Numbered from the stretch's first letter, positions 47,306 to 57,076 are shown. The stretch is 64,000 nucleotides of DNA from Streptosporangiaceae bacterium NEAU-GS5 (GCA_017592665.1 JAGFNW010000007.1:62001-126000); one strand, 5' to 3'. Notes: a model not told the origin generated them from the letters alone. Numbers and translations are program-made.

Positions 47306-47710
47306 TCAGACGCGGCGGCGCTTGGGCGGACGGCAGCCGTTGTGCGGAACAGGGGTGACGTCCTGGATCGAGCCGACCTCGAGGCCGGTGGCCTGAAGGG
47401 AGCGGATCGCGGTCTCACGGCCGGAGCCGGGACCCTTGACGAAGACGTCGACCTTCCGCATGCCGTGCTCCATGGCACGACGGGCCGCGTTCTCCGCGGC
47501 CATCTGCGCCGCGAACGGGGTGGACTTGCGAGAGCCCTTGAACCCGACGTGGCCCGCGGAGGCCCAGGAGATCACGTTCCCGTTGGGGTCGGTGATCGAG
47601 ACGATCGTGTTGTTGAACGTGCTCTTGATATGGGCATGCCCATGAGCGACGTTCTTCTTTTCCTTGCGGCGCACCTTCTTCGGTGCGCCCTGGCGGCTCT
47701 TCGGCGGCAT
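47306..47710 (-). CDS. rpsK: 30S ribosomal protein S11
   Basis: A 134-residue S11 of the platform. It has [42 protein letters not shown], the family segment [12 protein letters not shown] and the C-terminal [13 protein letters not shown]. The ATG is at 47710. The space before it, back to rpsM, is 193 bases and is largely taken by a palindromic element. Confidence 0.96.
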   Translation of the reverse strand: MPPKSRQGAPKKVRRKEKKNVAHGHAHIKSTFNNTIVSITDPNGNVISWASAGHVGFKGSRKSTPFAAQMAAENAARRAMEHGMRKVDVFVKGPGSGRETAIRSLQATGLEVGSIQDVTPVPHNGCRPPKRRRV

Positions 47711-47740
47711 TTAAGCGCTATCTCCTGAAATGTGGCTGCT

Positions 47741-47900
47741 GACGCGACACCCTTGGATCTTTGCCTCCTGCGGTCGTCCAGCTGTCGCCTCGCGGCGTTG
47801 TCGTCGTCGCCCATAGCCCGCTATGGACTCCTCCTCCGCCTTGCGACGCGACACCTGGCCGATCCTCGCTACGGCAAAGATCCAGCGGCTGTCGCTAGGA
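47741..47900. repeat. about 160-bp near-palindromic element between rpsM and rpsK
   Basis: Arms 47744-47765 (GCGACACCCTTGGATCTTTG and two more bases) and 47873-47895 (reading GGCAAAGATCCAGCGGCTGT and on) are inverted copies with few mismatches. The similarity continues inward almost without break to a central CCATAG-CCCG-CTATGG (47811-47826). The whole can fold into one long hairpin in either strand. It fills nearly all of the rpsM-rpsK gap. It may be a small non-autonomous mobile element or a structured leader of the rpsK-rpsD-rpoA-rplQ mRNA. No clear target-site duplication was seen. Confidence 0.75.
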
Positions 47901-47903
47901 CTA

Positions 47904-48284
47904 CTACTTCTTGCCCGGCTTCTTCTTGCCGGCCACGGTCTTCTTCTTGCCCTTGCGGGTCCGCGCGTTCGTCTGCGTCCGCTGACCGTGGACAGGCAGG
48001 CCCTTGCGGTGCCGGATGCCCTGGTAACAGCCGATCTCGATCTTGCGCCTGATGTCGGCCTGAACTTCGCGACGGAGGTCACCCTCGATCTTGTAGTTCG
48101 CCTCGATGTAGTCACGCATGGGGACCAGCTCGGTGTCGGAGAGCTGGTGCACGCGAAGATCGGGGCTCACACCTGTCGCTTCCAGGATCTCCTGGGCGCG
48201 GGTGCGGCCGATTCCGTAGATGTAGGTGAGAGCGATCTCCAGCCGCTTGTCGCGGGGGAGGTCGACGCCAACCAGGCGAGCCAT
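47904..48284 (-). CDS. rpsM: 30S ribosomal protein S13
   Basis: A 126-residue S13 of the head, which contacts the P-site tRNA. It has [33 protein letters not shown] and the basic [20 protein letters not shown] before a Lys-rich tail. The ATG at 48284 follows a GGAGAAT-like ribosome site. Its TAG is doubled (TAGTAG) right at the edge of the palindromic element. Confidence 0.96.
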   Translation of the reverse strand: MARLVGVDLPRDKRLEIALTYIYGIGRTRAQEILEATGVSPDLRVHQLSDTELVPMRDYIEANYKIEGDLRREVQADIRRKIEIGCYQGIRHRKGLPVHGQRTQTNARTRKGKKKTVAGKKKPGKK

Positions 48285-48443
48285 GGTCGGGCATTCTCCT
48301 TTGTTTCGGCGGAGGTCCTGCTCGCCACTTCCCCTCCCCATGCCCGGGGTGAGGGCCCCGGCCTCCGACCGGGGGTCTCCCATGTGGTACGGCCCGGCTT
48401 CCCGGACCGCCTGCACGAGTGTGACGCGCGTTTACATACGTCA

Positions 48444-48464
48444 GGGCCCCGTCAAGTGGGGCCC
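48444..48464 (-). terminator. hairpin between rpmJ and rpsM
   Basis: GGGCCCC (48444-48450) pairs with GGGGCCC (48458-48464) around a 7-base loop, 15 bases after the rpmJ stop. It may attenuate or end part of the infA-rpmJ transcript before rpsM. Confidence 0.45.
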
Positions 48465-48478
48465 CTTCGTGCTTGCGA

Positions 48479-48592
48479 CTAGCCCTGGCGCTGCTTGTGG
48501 CGCAGGTTGTCGCAGATCACCATGACGCGACCGTGCCGGCGGATCACCTTGCACTTGTCGCAGATCTTCTTGACGCTCGGCTTGACCTTCAT
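48479..48592 (-). CDS. rpmJ: 50S ribosomal protein L36
   Basis: A 37-residue protein: [20 protein letters not shown], then [17 protein letters not shown]. It has the zinc-binding C-C-C-H set (Cys11, Cys14, Cys27, His32), so it is the zinc-containing form. It lies 24 bases downstream of infA. The ATG is at 48592 and the TAG at 48479-48481. Confidence 0.96.
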   Translation of the reverse strand: MKVKPSVKKICDKCKVIRRHGRVMVICDNLRHKQRQG

Positions 48593-48616
48593 AGTCCTTA
48601 CTTGTCCCTCAGACGC

Positions 48617-48838
48617 TTACTTGTATCGGTAGACGATCCGCCCACGACTGAGGTCGTAGGGGCTCAGTTCAACAACAACTCGGTCGTCCGGGAGGATCCG
48701 GATGTAGTGCATCCGCATTCTGCCGGAGATGTGGGCCAGGACCTTATGGCCGTTGTCGAGCTGCACCCGGAACATGGCGTTCGGGAGTGACTCGACCACA
48801 GTGCCCTCGATCTCGATGGCGCCGTCCTTCTTGGCCAA
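48617..48838 (-). CDS. infA: translation initiation factor IF-1
   Basis: A 73-residue OB-fold factor that binds the ribosomal A site during initiation. It reads [20 protein letters not shown], then [20 protein letters not shown] and ends RGRIVYRYK. The start is a TTG at 48838, placed by the invariant [11 protein letters not shown] and an AGGGA ribosome site; the open frame extends 15 codons beyond. It heads the leftward infA-rpmJ-rpsM group. Confidence 0.95.
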   Translation of the reverse strand: MAKKDGAIEIEGTVVESLPNAMFRVQLDNGHKVLAHISGRMRMHYIRILPDDRVVVELSPYDLSRGRIVYRYK

Positions 48839-49056
48839 TGTCCCTCGCGTTTCACTGATCGGTCGTCTGAGGCTTCGGCACACTACGCAGCCGCGACCTT
48901 GAAGCGCTTGCAGAGAGCGGCGGCCAGCCGGGCCGCCCGCGCGCGAAGGTCATAGTGAACCGACAAAGGAGTGTACGACAACCGGGCGCGAAAGGCGAAA
49001 CCGAGCCCAGGTGTCTCGACACAACCATGCAACAGAATACCCCATGCAAACACCGA

Positions 49057-49086
49057 GCGGGCGCTCCCCGTGTGGGGAGCGCCCGC
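49057..49086 (-). terminator. strong terminator hairpin after the small secreted protein
   Basis: A perfect 13-bp stem, GCGGGCGCTCCCC (49057-49069) with GGGGAGCGCCCGC (49074-49086), has the 4-base loop GTGT. It lies about 35 bases downstream of the gene ending at 49120 and separates it from the infA promoter region. Confidence 0.75.
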
Positions 49087-49119
49087 CGTGTGCGAGTGAT
49101 CTTGCCGAAACCTTACGAC

Positions 49120-49566
49120 TTAGAACACGTCGTGCCAGCTACCGCAGTCGTCGAACCGGTTGCTGCCCTCGCAGATGCGGAAGTCGACGTCGTTGAAGCC
49201 GTGGCCGCCCTTGAACTTGTGGACGTAGTGGAAGGTGTTGAAGGTCTTGTAGAAGCTCGAGTGAGTGCCGGACCCGTCGTGCCACCGCACCCAGAAGTAG
49301 CTGTACTGGTGGTCGTGGTCACGGTCGAAGGCGAAGGAGTCGAAGTAGTAGTAGCCGTTCCGCTTGAACCAGAAGCCCTTGAAGTAGGAACGGTGTCCGC
49401 GGTCCTCACCACGACCGTAGTCCGAGTAGTACGGGCCGAAGAAGTGGTTGCTCTGAGCGGTCACAGCCGACGCGGTGCTCGCGTTGGCGGCGGCCGGACT
49501 CATGGCCACACCAGCGGCAAGCGCACCAACGACAGCGGTGCCGGCCAGGATGCTGCGAATCTTCAC
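49120..49566 (-). CDS. small secreted aromatic-rich protein of unknown function
   Basis: A 148-residue exported protein. The signal peptide KIRSILAGTAVVGALAAGVA ends at an Ala-rich cleavage site near residue 30. The mature part is unusually rich in Tyr, Phe, Trp, His, Asp and Gly (FFGPYYSDYGRGEDRGHRSY, NGYYYFDSFAFDRDHDHQYS). Two cysteines near the end (in FRICEG and FDDCGS) could form a disulfide. No family is recognised. The GTG at 49566 follows GGAGG seven bases upstream. It has its own terminator, so it is monocistronic. Confidence 0.7.
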   Translation of the reverse strand: MKIRSILAGTAVVGALAAGVAMSPAAANASTASAVTAQSNHFFGPYYSDYGRGEDRGHRSYFKGFWFKRNGYYYFDSFAFDRDHDHQYSYFWVRWHDGSGTHSSFYKTFNTFHYVHKFKGGHGFNDVDFRICEGSNRFDDCGSWHDVF

Positions 49567-49664
49567 GATGTCCTCCGTTGAGGGTGTCTGTTTGGACACC
49601 GCTTACGTTAGGAACAGCGGAGGATCCGTTCTGTGGACGAATGCACAGTATGTCGTCTTACTGG

Positions 49665-50111
49665 TTAGTGGCCATCGCCGCGGTTCTTGTGCTGCGACCC
49701 GAAAAGGCTCCCCATCAGCAACAACACGCCCCAGGGCCCCATCACCCACAGCGGCCACGGGTAGACGAACCCGCTCCCGGTGAGGCTGACGATCAACCAG
49801 ATTACCCAGTTGACGCCGCTCGCCACGGCCCACGCGCCCCACGCGCCCTTCAGCGCCGCCTGGCCCGGGTTGTGCTGCGGCGTGCTCGGACGCCGCTCGC
49901 TGACGTGCGAGGGAAGCCGGTTGAGGTCGACGTGCGGCAGATCCTCGGTGAGCTTCTGCAACTCGCCGTAGGTGCGGCTCTTGTAGACCAGCTCCAGCCG
50001 CTCGTTGAACTCGTCGGACGTGAGCCTGCCTTCGGCCATGTGCTCTTGCAGCGCCGCCGCTACCTTGTCGCGGTCGCCGTCCGAGGCCCGGATTTCCGGC
50101 TTGGGCGCCAT
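49665..50111 (-). CDS. DUF1707 domain membrane protein
   Basis: A 148-residue protein. The DUF1707 (SHOCT-like) domain at 5-60 reads EIRASDGDRDKVAAALQEHM, then AEGRLTSDEFNERLE and SRTYGELQKLTEDLP. Two hydrophobic helices follow (about 95-112 and 120-138, WVIWLIVSLTGSGFVYPWPL then WVMGPWGVLLLMGSLF). DUF1707 proteins are common in actinobacteria and of unknown role. The ATG at 50111 has GGGGAG upstream. It is 46 bases downstream of map. Confidence 0.88.
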   Translation of the reverse strand: MAPKPEIRASDGDRDKVAAALQEHMAEGRLTSDEFNERLELVYKSRTYGELQKLTEDLPHVDLNRLPSHVSERRPSTPQHNPGQAALKGAWGAWAVASGVNWVIWLIVSLTGSGFVYPWPLWVMGPWGVLLLMGSLFGSQHKNRGDGH

Positions 50112-50157
50112 CGCTGTGCCACTCCCCCTGGGGCGTAGGGACTGTAGTTTCTCCCTA

Positions 50158-50982
50158 TTATGCGCCGCGGGCGACACGTGCGAGCCCGGCCTCGCCGCCG
50201 TCGAGCGCGGTCAGCACGAGCGGCCCGCCGGCGGTGACCGCGACGCTGTGCTCGAAGTGCGCCGACTGCCGGCCGTCCAGCGTGACGACGGTCCAGTCGT
50301 CCGCCAGGACCTTCGTACGGCCCGTGCCGAGGTTCACCATGGGCTCGATGGCGAAACACATTCCTGCTTCGAATCGGGGGCCGCGGCCGCCCTTTCCGTG
50401 GTTGGCCACCCAGGGGTCCATGTGCATCTCGGTGCCGATGCCGTGCCCGCCGTACTCCTGCGGGATGCCGTAGCGGCCCTGGCCGCGGATGTACTTCTCC
50501 ACGGCGTGCCCGATGTCCGAAAGGAAGCCGCCGACGCGGAGCTTGGCGATGCCGTGCCACATGGCGTCCTCGGTCACCCGGATCAGCTCGGTGAGCTCGT
50601 CGGCCACCTCGCCGATCGGCACCGTGATCGCCGAGTCGCCGTGCCAGCCGTCGAGGATGGCCCCGCAGTCGATCGAGATGACGTCGCCGGGGCGGAGCTT
50701 GCGCTTGTCCGTGGGGATGCCGTGGACGACCTCGTCGTTGACGGACGCGCAGATGGTCGCGGGAAAGCCCTGATAGCCCTTGAACGAGGGGATGGCGCCC
50801 TCGTCGCGGATGGCCTTCTCCGCGATGGCGTCGAGGTCGAGGGGGGTCATGCCGGGCTGGACCGACTCGCGCAGCAACTGGAGCGTACGGCCCACCACCA
50901 GACCGGCCGCCCGCATCTTCTCCACCTGCTCGGGCGACTTGATCTGGATCCCGTGCTTGTTCTTTTTGAACACGTCTGTCAC
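50158..50982 (-). CDS. map: type I methionine aminopeptidase
   Basis: A 274-residue dimetal peptidase removing N-terminal Met. The metal ligands lie in ISIDCGAILDGWHGDSAIT (two Asp), GHGIGTEMH (His), CFAIEPMV (Glu) and FEHSVAV (Glu). The N-terminal FKKNKHGIQIKSPEQVEKMR is typical. A GTG start is used, 86 bases after adk. Position after secY-adk is the conserved order. Confidence 0.95.
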   Translation of the reverse strand: MTDVFKKNKHGIQIKSPEQVEKMRAAGLVVGRTLQLLRESVQPGMTPLDLDAIAEKAIRDEGAIPSFKGYQGFPATICASVNDEVVHGIPTDKRKLRPGDVISIDCGAILDGWHGDSAITVPIGEVADELTELIRVTEDAMWHGIAKLRVGGFLSDIGHAVEKYIRGQGRYGIPQEYGGHGIGTEMHMDPWVANHGKGGRGPRFEAGMCFAIEPMVNLGTGRTKVLADDWTVVTLDGRQSAHFEHSVAVTAGGPLVLTALDGGEAGLARVARGA

Positions 50983-51011
50983 CCCCTACTGAATTCTTCC
51001 ACACAAGCAGA

Positions 51012-51041
51012 GACGCCACCCCGGAGTGCCGGAATGGCGTC
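51012..51041 (-). terminator. hairpin between adk and map
   Basis: GACGCCA (51012-51018) pairs with TGGCGTC (51035-51041), with an inner CCGG/CCGG stem (51021-51024, 51029-51032). It may be a weak terminator or processing site in the secY-adk-map transcript. Confidence 0.4.
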
Positions 51042-51068
51042 CCACCATGAAAACGTCCCAGGTCGCGC

Positions 51069-51722
51069 CTAATCGACGAAGCGCCGCAGCGCCGACATGG
51101 CCCGCCGCGTGACCTCCTCGACCGGTCCGGTCGCGTCCACGCCCTCGAGGAGGCCTTCCTCGGCGTAGTAGGAGATCAGCGGGGATGTCTGCTGCTCGTA
51201 GACCTCCAGGCGGTGCCTGATCGTCTCCTCGCGGTCGTCGTCGCGCTGGAACAGCTCGCCGCCGCAGGCGTCGCACACCCCGTCCACCTTGGGCGGATCG
51301 AAGTCGACGTGCCACACCTTGCCGCAGGACCTGCACGTGCGCCGCCCGGCGAGGCGGCGCACCACCTCGTCGTTGTCGACCACGAGCTCCAGCACGATGT
51401 CCAGTTTCGCCCCGAGCTCGTCAAGGATCTTCTTGAGCACCTGGGCCTGCGGCACATTGCGCGGGAATCCGTCGAGCAGGAAGCCCTCCTGGGCGTCCTT
51501 CTCGGCCAGGCGATCCTGCACCATGGCGTTGGTGACCTCGTCGGGGACCAGATCCCCTCTGTCCATGTACTCCTTGGCGAGCTTGCCGAGCTCCGTGCCC
51601 CCCGACACGTTGGCACGGAAGATATCCCCTGTCGAAATCTTCGGGATCGACAGGTTCGAGGCGATGAACTGGGCCTGCGTCCCCTTACCCGCTCCGGGGG
51701 GCCCGACCAGGACGAGGCGCAC
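51069..51722 (-). CDS. adk: adenylate kinase
   Basis: A 217-residue kinase of the long type. It has the P-loop [19 protein letters not shown], the AMP-site [10 protein letters not shown] and the LID with a four-cysteine zinc site (CRSC and CDAC). The zinc LID is usual in Gram-positive adenylate kinases. The GTG start overlaps the secY stop by one base (TAGTG), so translation is coupled. Confidence 0.96.
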   Translation of the reverse strand: MRLVLVGPPGAGKGTQAQFIASNLSIPKISTGDIFRANVSGGTELGKLAKEYMDRGDLVPDEVTNAMVQDRLAEKDAQEGFLLDGFPRNVPQAQVLKKILDELGAKLDIVLELVVDNDEVVRRLAGRRTCRSCGKVWHVDFDPPKVDGVCDACGGELFQRDDDREETIRHRLEVYEQQTSPLISYYAEEGLLEGVDATGPVEEVTRRAMSALRRFVD

Positions 51723-53032
51723 TATCTCAGGAAGCCCTCGTAGTTACGCTGCTGCAGCTGGCTCTCGATCTGCTTGACGGTGTCGAGACCGACACCAACC
51801 ATGATCAGAATGCTGGTCCCTCCGAACGGGAAGTTCTGGGTCGCGTTCACCACCGCCAGCGCGACGATCGGGATCAGCGAGATGAAGCCCAGATACAACG
51901 AGCCGGGGGCGGTCAGCCGCGTGAGGACGTAGTTCAGATACTCGGCCGTGGGACGACCCGGGCGGATGCCCGGAATGAAGCCACCATACTTCTTCATGTT
52001 GTCGGCCACTTCAACGGGGTTGAAGGTGATCGACACGTAGAAGTAGGTGAACCCGATGATGAGGACGAAGAACGTCGCCATGTAGATCGGGTGGTCGCCC
52101 TTGACCATGTTCTGCGCCAGCCAGTCGATCACCGCGTTCGAGGTGTTCCCGCCGAACAGGGTGACCAGCAACTGCGGAAGATAGAGCAGGGACGAGGCGA
52201 AGATGACCGGGATGATGCCCGCCTGGTTGACCTTCAGCGGGATGTAGGTCGAGGTCCCGCCGTACATCCGGCGGCCCACCATGCGCTTGGCGTACTGCAC
52301 CGGGATGCGACGCTGCGCCTGTTCCATGAAGACCACGAACGCGATCATGAACACGCCGACGATCATGACGATCACGAACTTGAACTTGTCGGCCTGGAAG
52401 ATGCGCAGCAGCTCGGACGGGAAGACCGCGATGACCTGCGTGAAGATCAGGATGGACATGCCGTTGCCGACGCCTCGGTCGGTGATGAGCTCGCCCAGCC
52501 ACATGATCACCGCCGTGCCGGCGGTCATCGTGATCACCATGGTCACGATGGTGAAGATGTCGTCGTTGATCAGAATGGGCAGGTCGTTGGCGTTCGAGCC
52601 GAACAGCTGGCCCGAGCGGGCCAGGGCCACGAACGCGGTCGACTGGAGCACACCCAGGCCGATGGTCAGATACCGCGTGTATTGGGTGATCTTCGCATTC
52701 CCGGATTGGCCCTCCTTCTTGAGGGCCTCCAACCGTGGAATCACGACGGTCAGCAGCTGCAGAATGATGCTCGCCGTGATGTACGGCATGATGCCGAGGG
52801 CGAACACCGAAAGCTTCAGCAGCGCGCCGCCGCTGAAGAGCTGGACAATCCCATAGATGTTGCTGAGGTCGCCGGCCTGCGCCTTCTCCAGGGCCTTACG
52901 GACGTTCTCAGCGTTGACACCGGGGGTCGGAAGCACCGAGCCGAGCCGGAAAAGCGCAATGATGCCCAGCGTGAAGAGCAGCTTTTTGCGCAGGTCAGGC
53001 GTCTTGAATGCCCGGATGATGGCGGATAGCAC
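51722..53032 (-). CDS. secY: protein translocase subunit SecY
   Basis: A 436-residue channel with ten hydrophobic helices. It has [21 protein letters not shown] in helix 1, the plug-region [37 protein letters not shown] and the cytoplasmic family segment [17 protein letters not shown]. Length is normal. It lies 215 bases after rplO, a larger gap than elsewhere in this cluster, and is followed by adk and map. Confidence 0.97.
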   Translation of the reverse strand: MLSAIIRAFKTPDLRKKLLFTLGIIALFRLGSVLPTPGVNAENVRKALEKAQAGDLSNIYGIVQLFSGGALLKLSVFALGIMPYITASIILQLLTVVIPRLEALKKEGQSGNAKITQYTRYLTIGLGVLQSTAFVALARSGQLFGSNANDLPILINDDIFTIVTMVITMTAGTAVIMWLGELITDRGVGNGMSILIFTQVIAVFPSELLRIFQADKFKFVIVMIVGVFMIAFVVFMEQAQRRIPVQYAKRMVGRRMYGGTSTYIPLKVNQAGIIPVIFASSLLYLPQLLVTLFGGNTSNAVIDWLAQNMVKGDHPIYMATFFVLIIGFTYFYVSITFNPVEVADNMKKYGGFIPGIRPGRPTAEYLNYVLTRLTAPGSLYLGFISLIPIVALAVVNATQNFPFGGTSILIMVGVGLDTVKQIESQLQQRNYEGFLR

Positions 53033-53247
53033 GGTCCCTCCTGCGCGCCAGAGACGCGGTAACGGTAGTCGACGACCGGGGGACGGCCATCGGCGGGGTC
53101 TTATTCAATGCATGTGCAGCGAACTCTAACGCACTACGGGCACGGAGGCTCATAGCGAGCCGCCGCGCCTCGTGATGCGAAGGGGTGTCCCGTGGATCCC
53201 GTCCGGCTTTCGCCGAGGCGACTGGCCACGAAACACCCCCAAAGCAC
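53033..53247. other. rplO-secY intergenic region
   Basis: This is the widest gap in the spc cluster (215 bases). It contains a weak hairpin (GGCTC-ATAGC-GAGCC near 53147-53161) but no gene. A separate secY promoter is possible but no clear -10/-35 pair is seen. Confidence 0.4.
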
Positions 53248-53703
53248 CTAAAGCTCGGTTACCGAGCCACCGGCCGCGGCGATCTTCTCCTTCGCCGCGC
53301 CCGAGAAGGCGTGCGCCGAAACGTTCACCGAGACCGAGATCTCACCGGTGCCCAGCACCTTGACGGGCTGGTTCTTGCGAGCCGCGCCCTTTGCGACCAG
53401 CGCCTCCACGGTGACCTCGCCACCCTGGGGGAACAACTCGCCGATCCGGTCGAGGTTGACCACCTGGTAGGTGGTCTTGAACAGGGCGTTGCTGAAGCCC
53501 TTGAGCTTCGGCAGGCGCCGCTGCAGCGGAATCGACCCGCCGGCGAAGCCGATCGGGACCGTCTTACGGGCCGTCGTGCCCTTGGTGCCGCGGCCCGCGG
53601 TCTTGCCCTTGGACGCCTCGCCGCGACCCTTGCGGGTCTTCGGCTTGTTGGAGCCCTTGGCCGGCCGCAGGTCGTGCAGCTTGAGCGGAGCGTTCTCAGT
53701 CAT
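53248..53703 (-). CDS. rplO: 50S ribosomal protein L15
   Basis: A 151-residue L15 with [23 protein letters not shown], the basic [10 protein letters not shown] and [20 protein letters not shown]. It is two bases downstream of rpmD and ends the compact part of the spc cluster. Confidence 0.96.
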   Translation of the reverse strand: MTENAPLKLHDLRPAKGSNKPKTRKGRGEASKGKTAGRGTKGTTARKTVPIGFAGGSIPLQRRLPKLKGFSNALFKTTYQVVNLDRIGELFPQGGEVTVEALVAKGAARKNQPVKVLGTGEISVSVNVSAHAFSGAAKEKIAAAGGSVTEL

Positions 53704-53705
53704 GA

Positions 53706-53888
53706 CTAGTCGACCTCTTCAACCTCGACGAGGTGCGTCACCACGGCGACCATGCCCCGGATCTCCGGGCGGTCCTCCTTGACGACGACATCGCCGATTC
53801 GCTTCAGGCCAAGCGAACGCAGCGAGTCACGCTGGTTCTGCTTGCCACCGATCTTCGAGCGAACCTGGGTGATCTTCAGGCGTGCCAT
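53706..53888 (-). CDS. rpmD: 50S ribosomal protein L30
   Basis: A 60-residue L30: [20 protein letters not shown], then [10 protein letters not shown] and the closing [16 protein letters not shown]. Size and motifs are normal. It is three bases downstream of rpsE. Confidence 0.96.
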   Translation of the reverse strand: MARLKITQVRSKIGGKQNQRDSLRSLGLKRIGDVVVKEDRPEIRGMVAVVTHLVEVEEVD

Positions 53889-53891
53889 GGA

Positions 53892-54524
53892 CTAGCTCAC
53901 CGCCTTGGCCGCCGCGGCGGCCTCGGCGAGGCCCTCGGCGCGCGCCTTGAGCATCGCCTTGGGGGCGACATCCTCGATCGGCAGGCCCCGGCGGGCGGCG
54001 ATCTCCTCAGGGCGCGACAGGCCCTTCAGAGCCGCCACCGTGGCGTGCACGATGTTGATCGGGTTGTCCGAGCCGAGCGACTTGGACAGCACGTCGTGGA
54101 CGCCGGCGCACTCCAGGACCGCGCGGACCGGGCCACCCGCGATGACACCCGTACCCGGCGAGGCCGGGCGCAGCAGGACGACGCCCGCGGCGTCCTCCCC
54201 CTGCACGGTGTGCGGGATGGTGCCCTGGATCCGCGGCACCTTGAAGAAGTGCTTCTTGGCCTCTTCGACGCCCTTGGCGATCGCCGCGGGCACCTCCTTG
54301 GCCTTGCCGTATCCAACGCCGACCAAACCGTTGCCGTCGCCGACGATGACGAGCGCCGTGAAGCTGAAGCGGCGGCCACCCTTGACGACCTTGGCCACGC
54401 GGTTGATCTTCACGACCTTCTCGATGTACGAAACGCCCTTGTCCTGGGCGCCGCCGCGGCGATCGTCACGACGTTCCCGCCGCTCGCCACCGCCGCCGCC
54501 GCCGCGACGCGGAGCTCCAGCCAT
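53892..54524 (-). CDS. rpsE: 30S ribosomal protein S5
   Basis: A 210-residue S5. The N-terminal 28 residues are an Arg/Gly-rich disordered extension ([20 protein letters not shown]). The core has [20 protein letters not shown], then [21 protein letters not shown] and [17 protein letters not shown]5 helps decoding fidelity and helicase action at mRNA entry. It is 52 bases downstream of rplR. Confidence 0.96.
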   Translation of the reverse strand: MAGAPRRGGGGGGERRERRDDRRGGAQDKGVSYIEKVVKINRVAKVVKGGRRFSFTALVIVGDGNGLVGVGYGKAKEVPAAIAKGVEEAKKHFFKVPRIQGTIPHTVQGEDAAGVVLLRPASPGTGVIAGGPVRAVLECAGVHDVLSKSLGSDNPINIVHATVAALKGLSRPEEIAARRGLPIEDVAPKAMLKARAEGLAEAAAAAKAVS

Positions 54525-54576
54525 CAGTGGTTCCTCTTCTCGTTGCTCATTCGGGCGCTCGTGTGAAGTGCGGCCA

Positions 54577-54954
54577 TCAGAAGTTCAGGCCCCCTTCACG
54601 CGCGCTGTCCGCGAGGGCCGCGATGCGACCCCCGTAGCGGTTGCCACCGCGGTCGAACACGACAGCGGTGATACCGGCGGCCTTGGCCCGCTGAGCGAGA
54701 AGCTCGCCGACCTTCTTCGCCTTCTCGGTCTTGTCTCCCTCGGCGGAACGCAGCGAGGCGTCCATCGTGGAGACGCTGACCAGCGTGTGCCCCTGGGTGT
54801 CGTCGACGATCTGCACGAACAGGTGCCGCGCGGAGCGATTGACGATCAGGCGCGGGCGCTCGGCGGTGCCGAACACGTTCTTCCGCACGCGGCGGTGCCG
54901 ACGGGCTCGCGAAACGGTGCGAGCGGCGGTGTGCTTGCCGTACGTCGCAGCCAT
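54577..54954 (-). CDS. rplR: 50S ribosomal protein L18
   Basis: A 125-residue L18 that brings 5S rRNA to the large subunit. It has [19 protein letters not shown], the family segment [19 protein letters not shown] and [19 protein letters not shown]. It is two bases downstream of rplF. Confidence 0.96.
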   Translation of the reverse strand: MAATYGKHTAARTVSRARRHRRVRKNVFGTAERPRLIVNRSARHLFVQIVDDTQGHTLVSVSTMDASLRSAEGDKTEKAKKVGELLAQRAKAAGITAVVFDRGGNRYGGRIAALADSAREGGLNF

Positions 54955-54956
54955 TG

Positions 54957-55499
54957 CTACTTACCAGCCTTTCCGACCTTGCGGCGGACGATCTCGCCTT
55001 GATAACGCACGCCCTTGCCCTTGTACGGGTCGGGCTTGCGCAGCTTGCGGATGTTCGCGGCGACCTCGCCGACCTTCTGCTTGTCGATCCCGTCCACGTG
55101 GAACAGGGTCGGCCGCTCGACCCGGAAGGTCACGCCCTCAGGAGCGTCGACGACCACCGGGTGACTGAAGCCGAGCGAGAACTCCAGCTGCGTCGGGCCC
55201 TTGGCCGCGACGCGATAACCAACACCGACGATTTCCAGGGTCTTGCTGTAACCCTGCGTGACACCGGTCACCATGTTGGCGATCAGCGTCCGCGACAGGC
55301 CGTGCAGCGCACGGACCTTGTTCTCGTCGTTGGGACGGGTGACGGAAATGGTTCCGTCATCGGCCCGAGCCACTTCGATGGGCTCGGCGACCGTGTGCGA
55401 GAGCGCACCCTTCGGGCCCTTGACCTGGACAGCCCGGCCGTCGATCGTGATGTCGACACCGCTCGGTACAGGGATGGGCAGCCGTCCGATTCGCGACAT
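54957..55499 (-). CDS. rplF: 50S ribosomal protein L6
   Basis: A 180-residue L6 near the factor-binding site. It has [27 protein letters not shown], the family segment [19 protein letters not shown] and the C-terminal [20 protein letters not shown]. Length is normal. It is 18 bases downstream of rpsH. Confidence 0.97.
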   Translation of the reverse strand: MSRIGRLPIPVPSGVDITIDGRAVQVKGPKGALSHTVAEPIEVARADDGTISVTRPNDENKVRALHGLSRTLIANMVTGVTQGYSKTLEIVGVGYRVAAKGPTQLEFSLGFSHPVVVDAPEGVTFRVERPTLFHVDGIDKQKVGEVAANIRKLRKPDPYKGKGVRYQGEIVRRKVGKAGK

Positions 55500-55517
55500 G
55501 CTGTGGTTCCTCCCCTC

Positions 55518-55916
55518 TTACCAGACGTAGGCGAGGACTTCCCCGCCCACTCCGCGCTTGCCGGCCTGCCGATCGGTCATCAGGCCACCGGACGTCGAGA
55601 TGATCGCGACACCCAGGCCACCGAGGACCCTCGGCAGATTGTCCTTCTTGGCGTACACCCGCAGACCGGGCTTTGACACCCGGCGCAGGCCCGCGAGCGA
55701 CCGCTCGCGGCTCGGCCCGAACTTCAGCTCCACCACGAGGTTCTTCCCGACCTTGGCGTCCTCGACGGACCAGGACTGGATGTAGCCCTCCTGCTGGAGG
55801 ATCTCGGCGATGTGCGCCTTGATCTTTGAATACGGCATGGTCACGGTGTCGTGATACGCCGAGTTCGCGTTACGCAGACGCGTCAGCATGTCTGCGATCG
55901 GGTCGGTCATCGTCAT
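55518..55916 (-). CDS. rpsH: 30S ribosomal protein S8
   Basis: A 132-residue S8, a regulator of spc mRNA in E. coli. It reads [20 protein letters not shown], then [20 protein letters not shown] and closes with [20 protein letters not shown]. It is 94 bases downstream of rpsZ. Confidence 0.97.
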   Translation of the reverse strand: MTMTDPIADMLTRLRNANSAYHDTVTMPYSKIKAHIAEILQQEGYIQSWSVEDAKVGKNLVVELKFGPSRERSLAGLRRVSKPGLRVYAKKDNLPRVLGGLGVAIISTSGGLMTDRQAGKRGVGGEVLAYVW

Positions 55917-56010
55917 GGCCGGAGCCCTTCCTCGCCGCGGTTTCCTCTTCAGACCTACGGCGTGGTCATGGGCGCGTGCGCGCCCGGTTGATATTTCTCG
56001 AGGAAAAGCA

Positions 56011-56196
56011 CTACCAGCTGGACTTGGCGATGCCCGGAAGCTCGCCGCGGTGCGCCATCTCGCGGAAGCAGATGCGGCACAGGCCGAACTTGCGGTAAAC
56101 CGCGCGCGGACGACCGCAGCGCGAACACCGAGTGTACGCGCGGACCTCGAACTTCTGCTTGCGCGCAGCCTTGACCTTCAGCGCGGTCTTCGCCAT
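56011..56196 (-). CDS. rpsZ: 30S ribosomal protein S14 type Z
   Basis: A 61-residue S14 with the zinc motif [20 protein letters not shown], the compact zinc-dependent form. A longer zinc-free S14 is often encoded elsewhere in actinobacteria. The ATG at 56196 overlaps the rplE stop by one base. Confidence 0.96.
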   Translation of the reverse strand: MAKTALKVKAARKQKFEVRAYTRCSRCGRPRAVYRKFGLCRICFREMAHRGELPGIAKSSW

Positions 56197-56765
56197 CACG
56201 CCTCCTTGAAGGGGAATCCGAGGTGCCGAAGCAGCGCCCGCCCCTGGTCGTCGTTCTTGGCCGTGGTCACGACCGTGATGTCCATGCCGCGCTGCCGGTC
56301 CACCCGGTCCTGGTCGACCTCGTGGAACATGACCTGCTCGGTGAGACCGAAGGTGTAGTTCCCGTTGCCGTCGAACTGCTTCGGCGACAGGCCGCGGAAG
56401 TCACGGATACGCGGCAGGGCCAGCGCGAGCAGCCGGTCCAGGAACTCCCACATCCGGTCGCCGCGCAGCGTGACGTGCGCGCCGATCGGCATGCCCTCAC
56501 GCAGCTTGAACTGGGCGATGGACTTGCGGGCCCGGGCGACGGCCGGCTTCTGGCCGGTGATCGCGGTCAGGTCGCGTACGGCGCCCTCGATGAGCTTCGA
56601 GTCGCGCGCCGCCTCGCCGACGCCCATGTTCACCTTGATCTTGGTGACGGTGGGCACCAGCATGATGTTCTCGAAGCCGAACTCCTCGCGCAGCTTCGCG
56701 ATGATCTCCTCGCGATACTTCTGCTTGAGGCGCGGGGTCACCTTCTCGGCGGTCTGAGCAGTCAT
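56196..56765 (-). CDS. rplE: 50S ribosomal protein L5
   Basis: A 189-residue L5 of the central protuberance. It has [20 protein letters not shown], the family [40 protein letters not shown] and [20 protein letters not shown]. It overlaps rplX by one base. Confidence 0.97.
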   Translation of the reverse strand: MTAQTAEKVTPRLKQKYREEIIAKLREEFGFENIMLVPTVTKIKVNMGVGEAARDSKLIEGAVRDLTAITGQKPAVARARKSIAQFKLREGMPIGAHVTLRGDRMWEFLDRLLALALPRIRDFRGLSPKQFDGNGNYTFGLTEQVMFHEVDQDRVDRQRGMDITVVTTAKNDDQGRALLRHLGFPFKEA

Positions 56766-57076
56766 CAGTCTTCCTCACCCGACTCGTCGGCCTTCTTGGC
56801 CTTCTTCGTGGCGGGCTTGTCCGCGGGCTTCTCCTCATCCTTGAGCTTCTTGACGTTGCTCACGTGGATGGAGGCCTCCTGGGTCTGCACGCCGCCCTGC
56901 TTGGCGCCACGCGGGCCCTGGTGAGTCACCTTGGAGTGCTTCTTGATCAGGTTGACGCCCTCGACCACCACGCGCTCCTGGCTCGGGTAGGCCGCGATGA
57001 CACGTCCCTTGGCGCCCTTGTCCTTGCCGGCGATGACCTGGACGAGGTCGCCCTTCTTCACATGCAGCTTGGGCAT
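56765..57076 (-). CDS. rplX: 50S ribosomal protein L24
   Basis: A 103-residue L24, an early assembly protein. The KOW motif is [20 protein letters not shown] and the family segment [15 protein letters not shown] follows. The Lys/Glu/Asp-rich tail is as usual. The ATG at 57076 overlaps the rplN stop; a GTG just before it is less likely. Confidence 0.96.
   Translation of the reverse strand: MPKLHVKKGDLVQVIAGKDKGAKGRVIAAYPSQERVVVEGVNLIKKHSKVTHQGPRGAKQGGVQTQEASIHVSNVKKLKDEEKPADKPATKKAKKADESGEED

Noticed and set aside
47572-47814. Small open frame reading out of the palindromic element into rpsK
   Set aside because: It overlaps rpsK in another frame and depends on the palindromic sequence; no ribosome site and no similarity.
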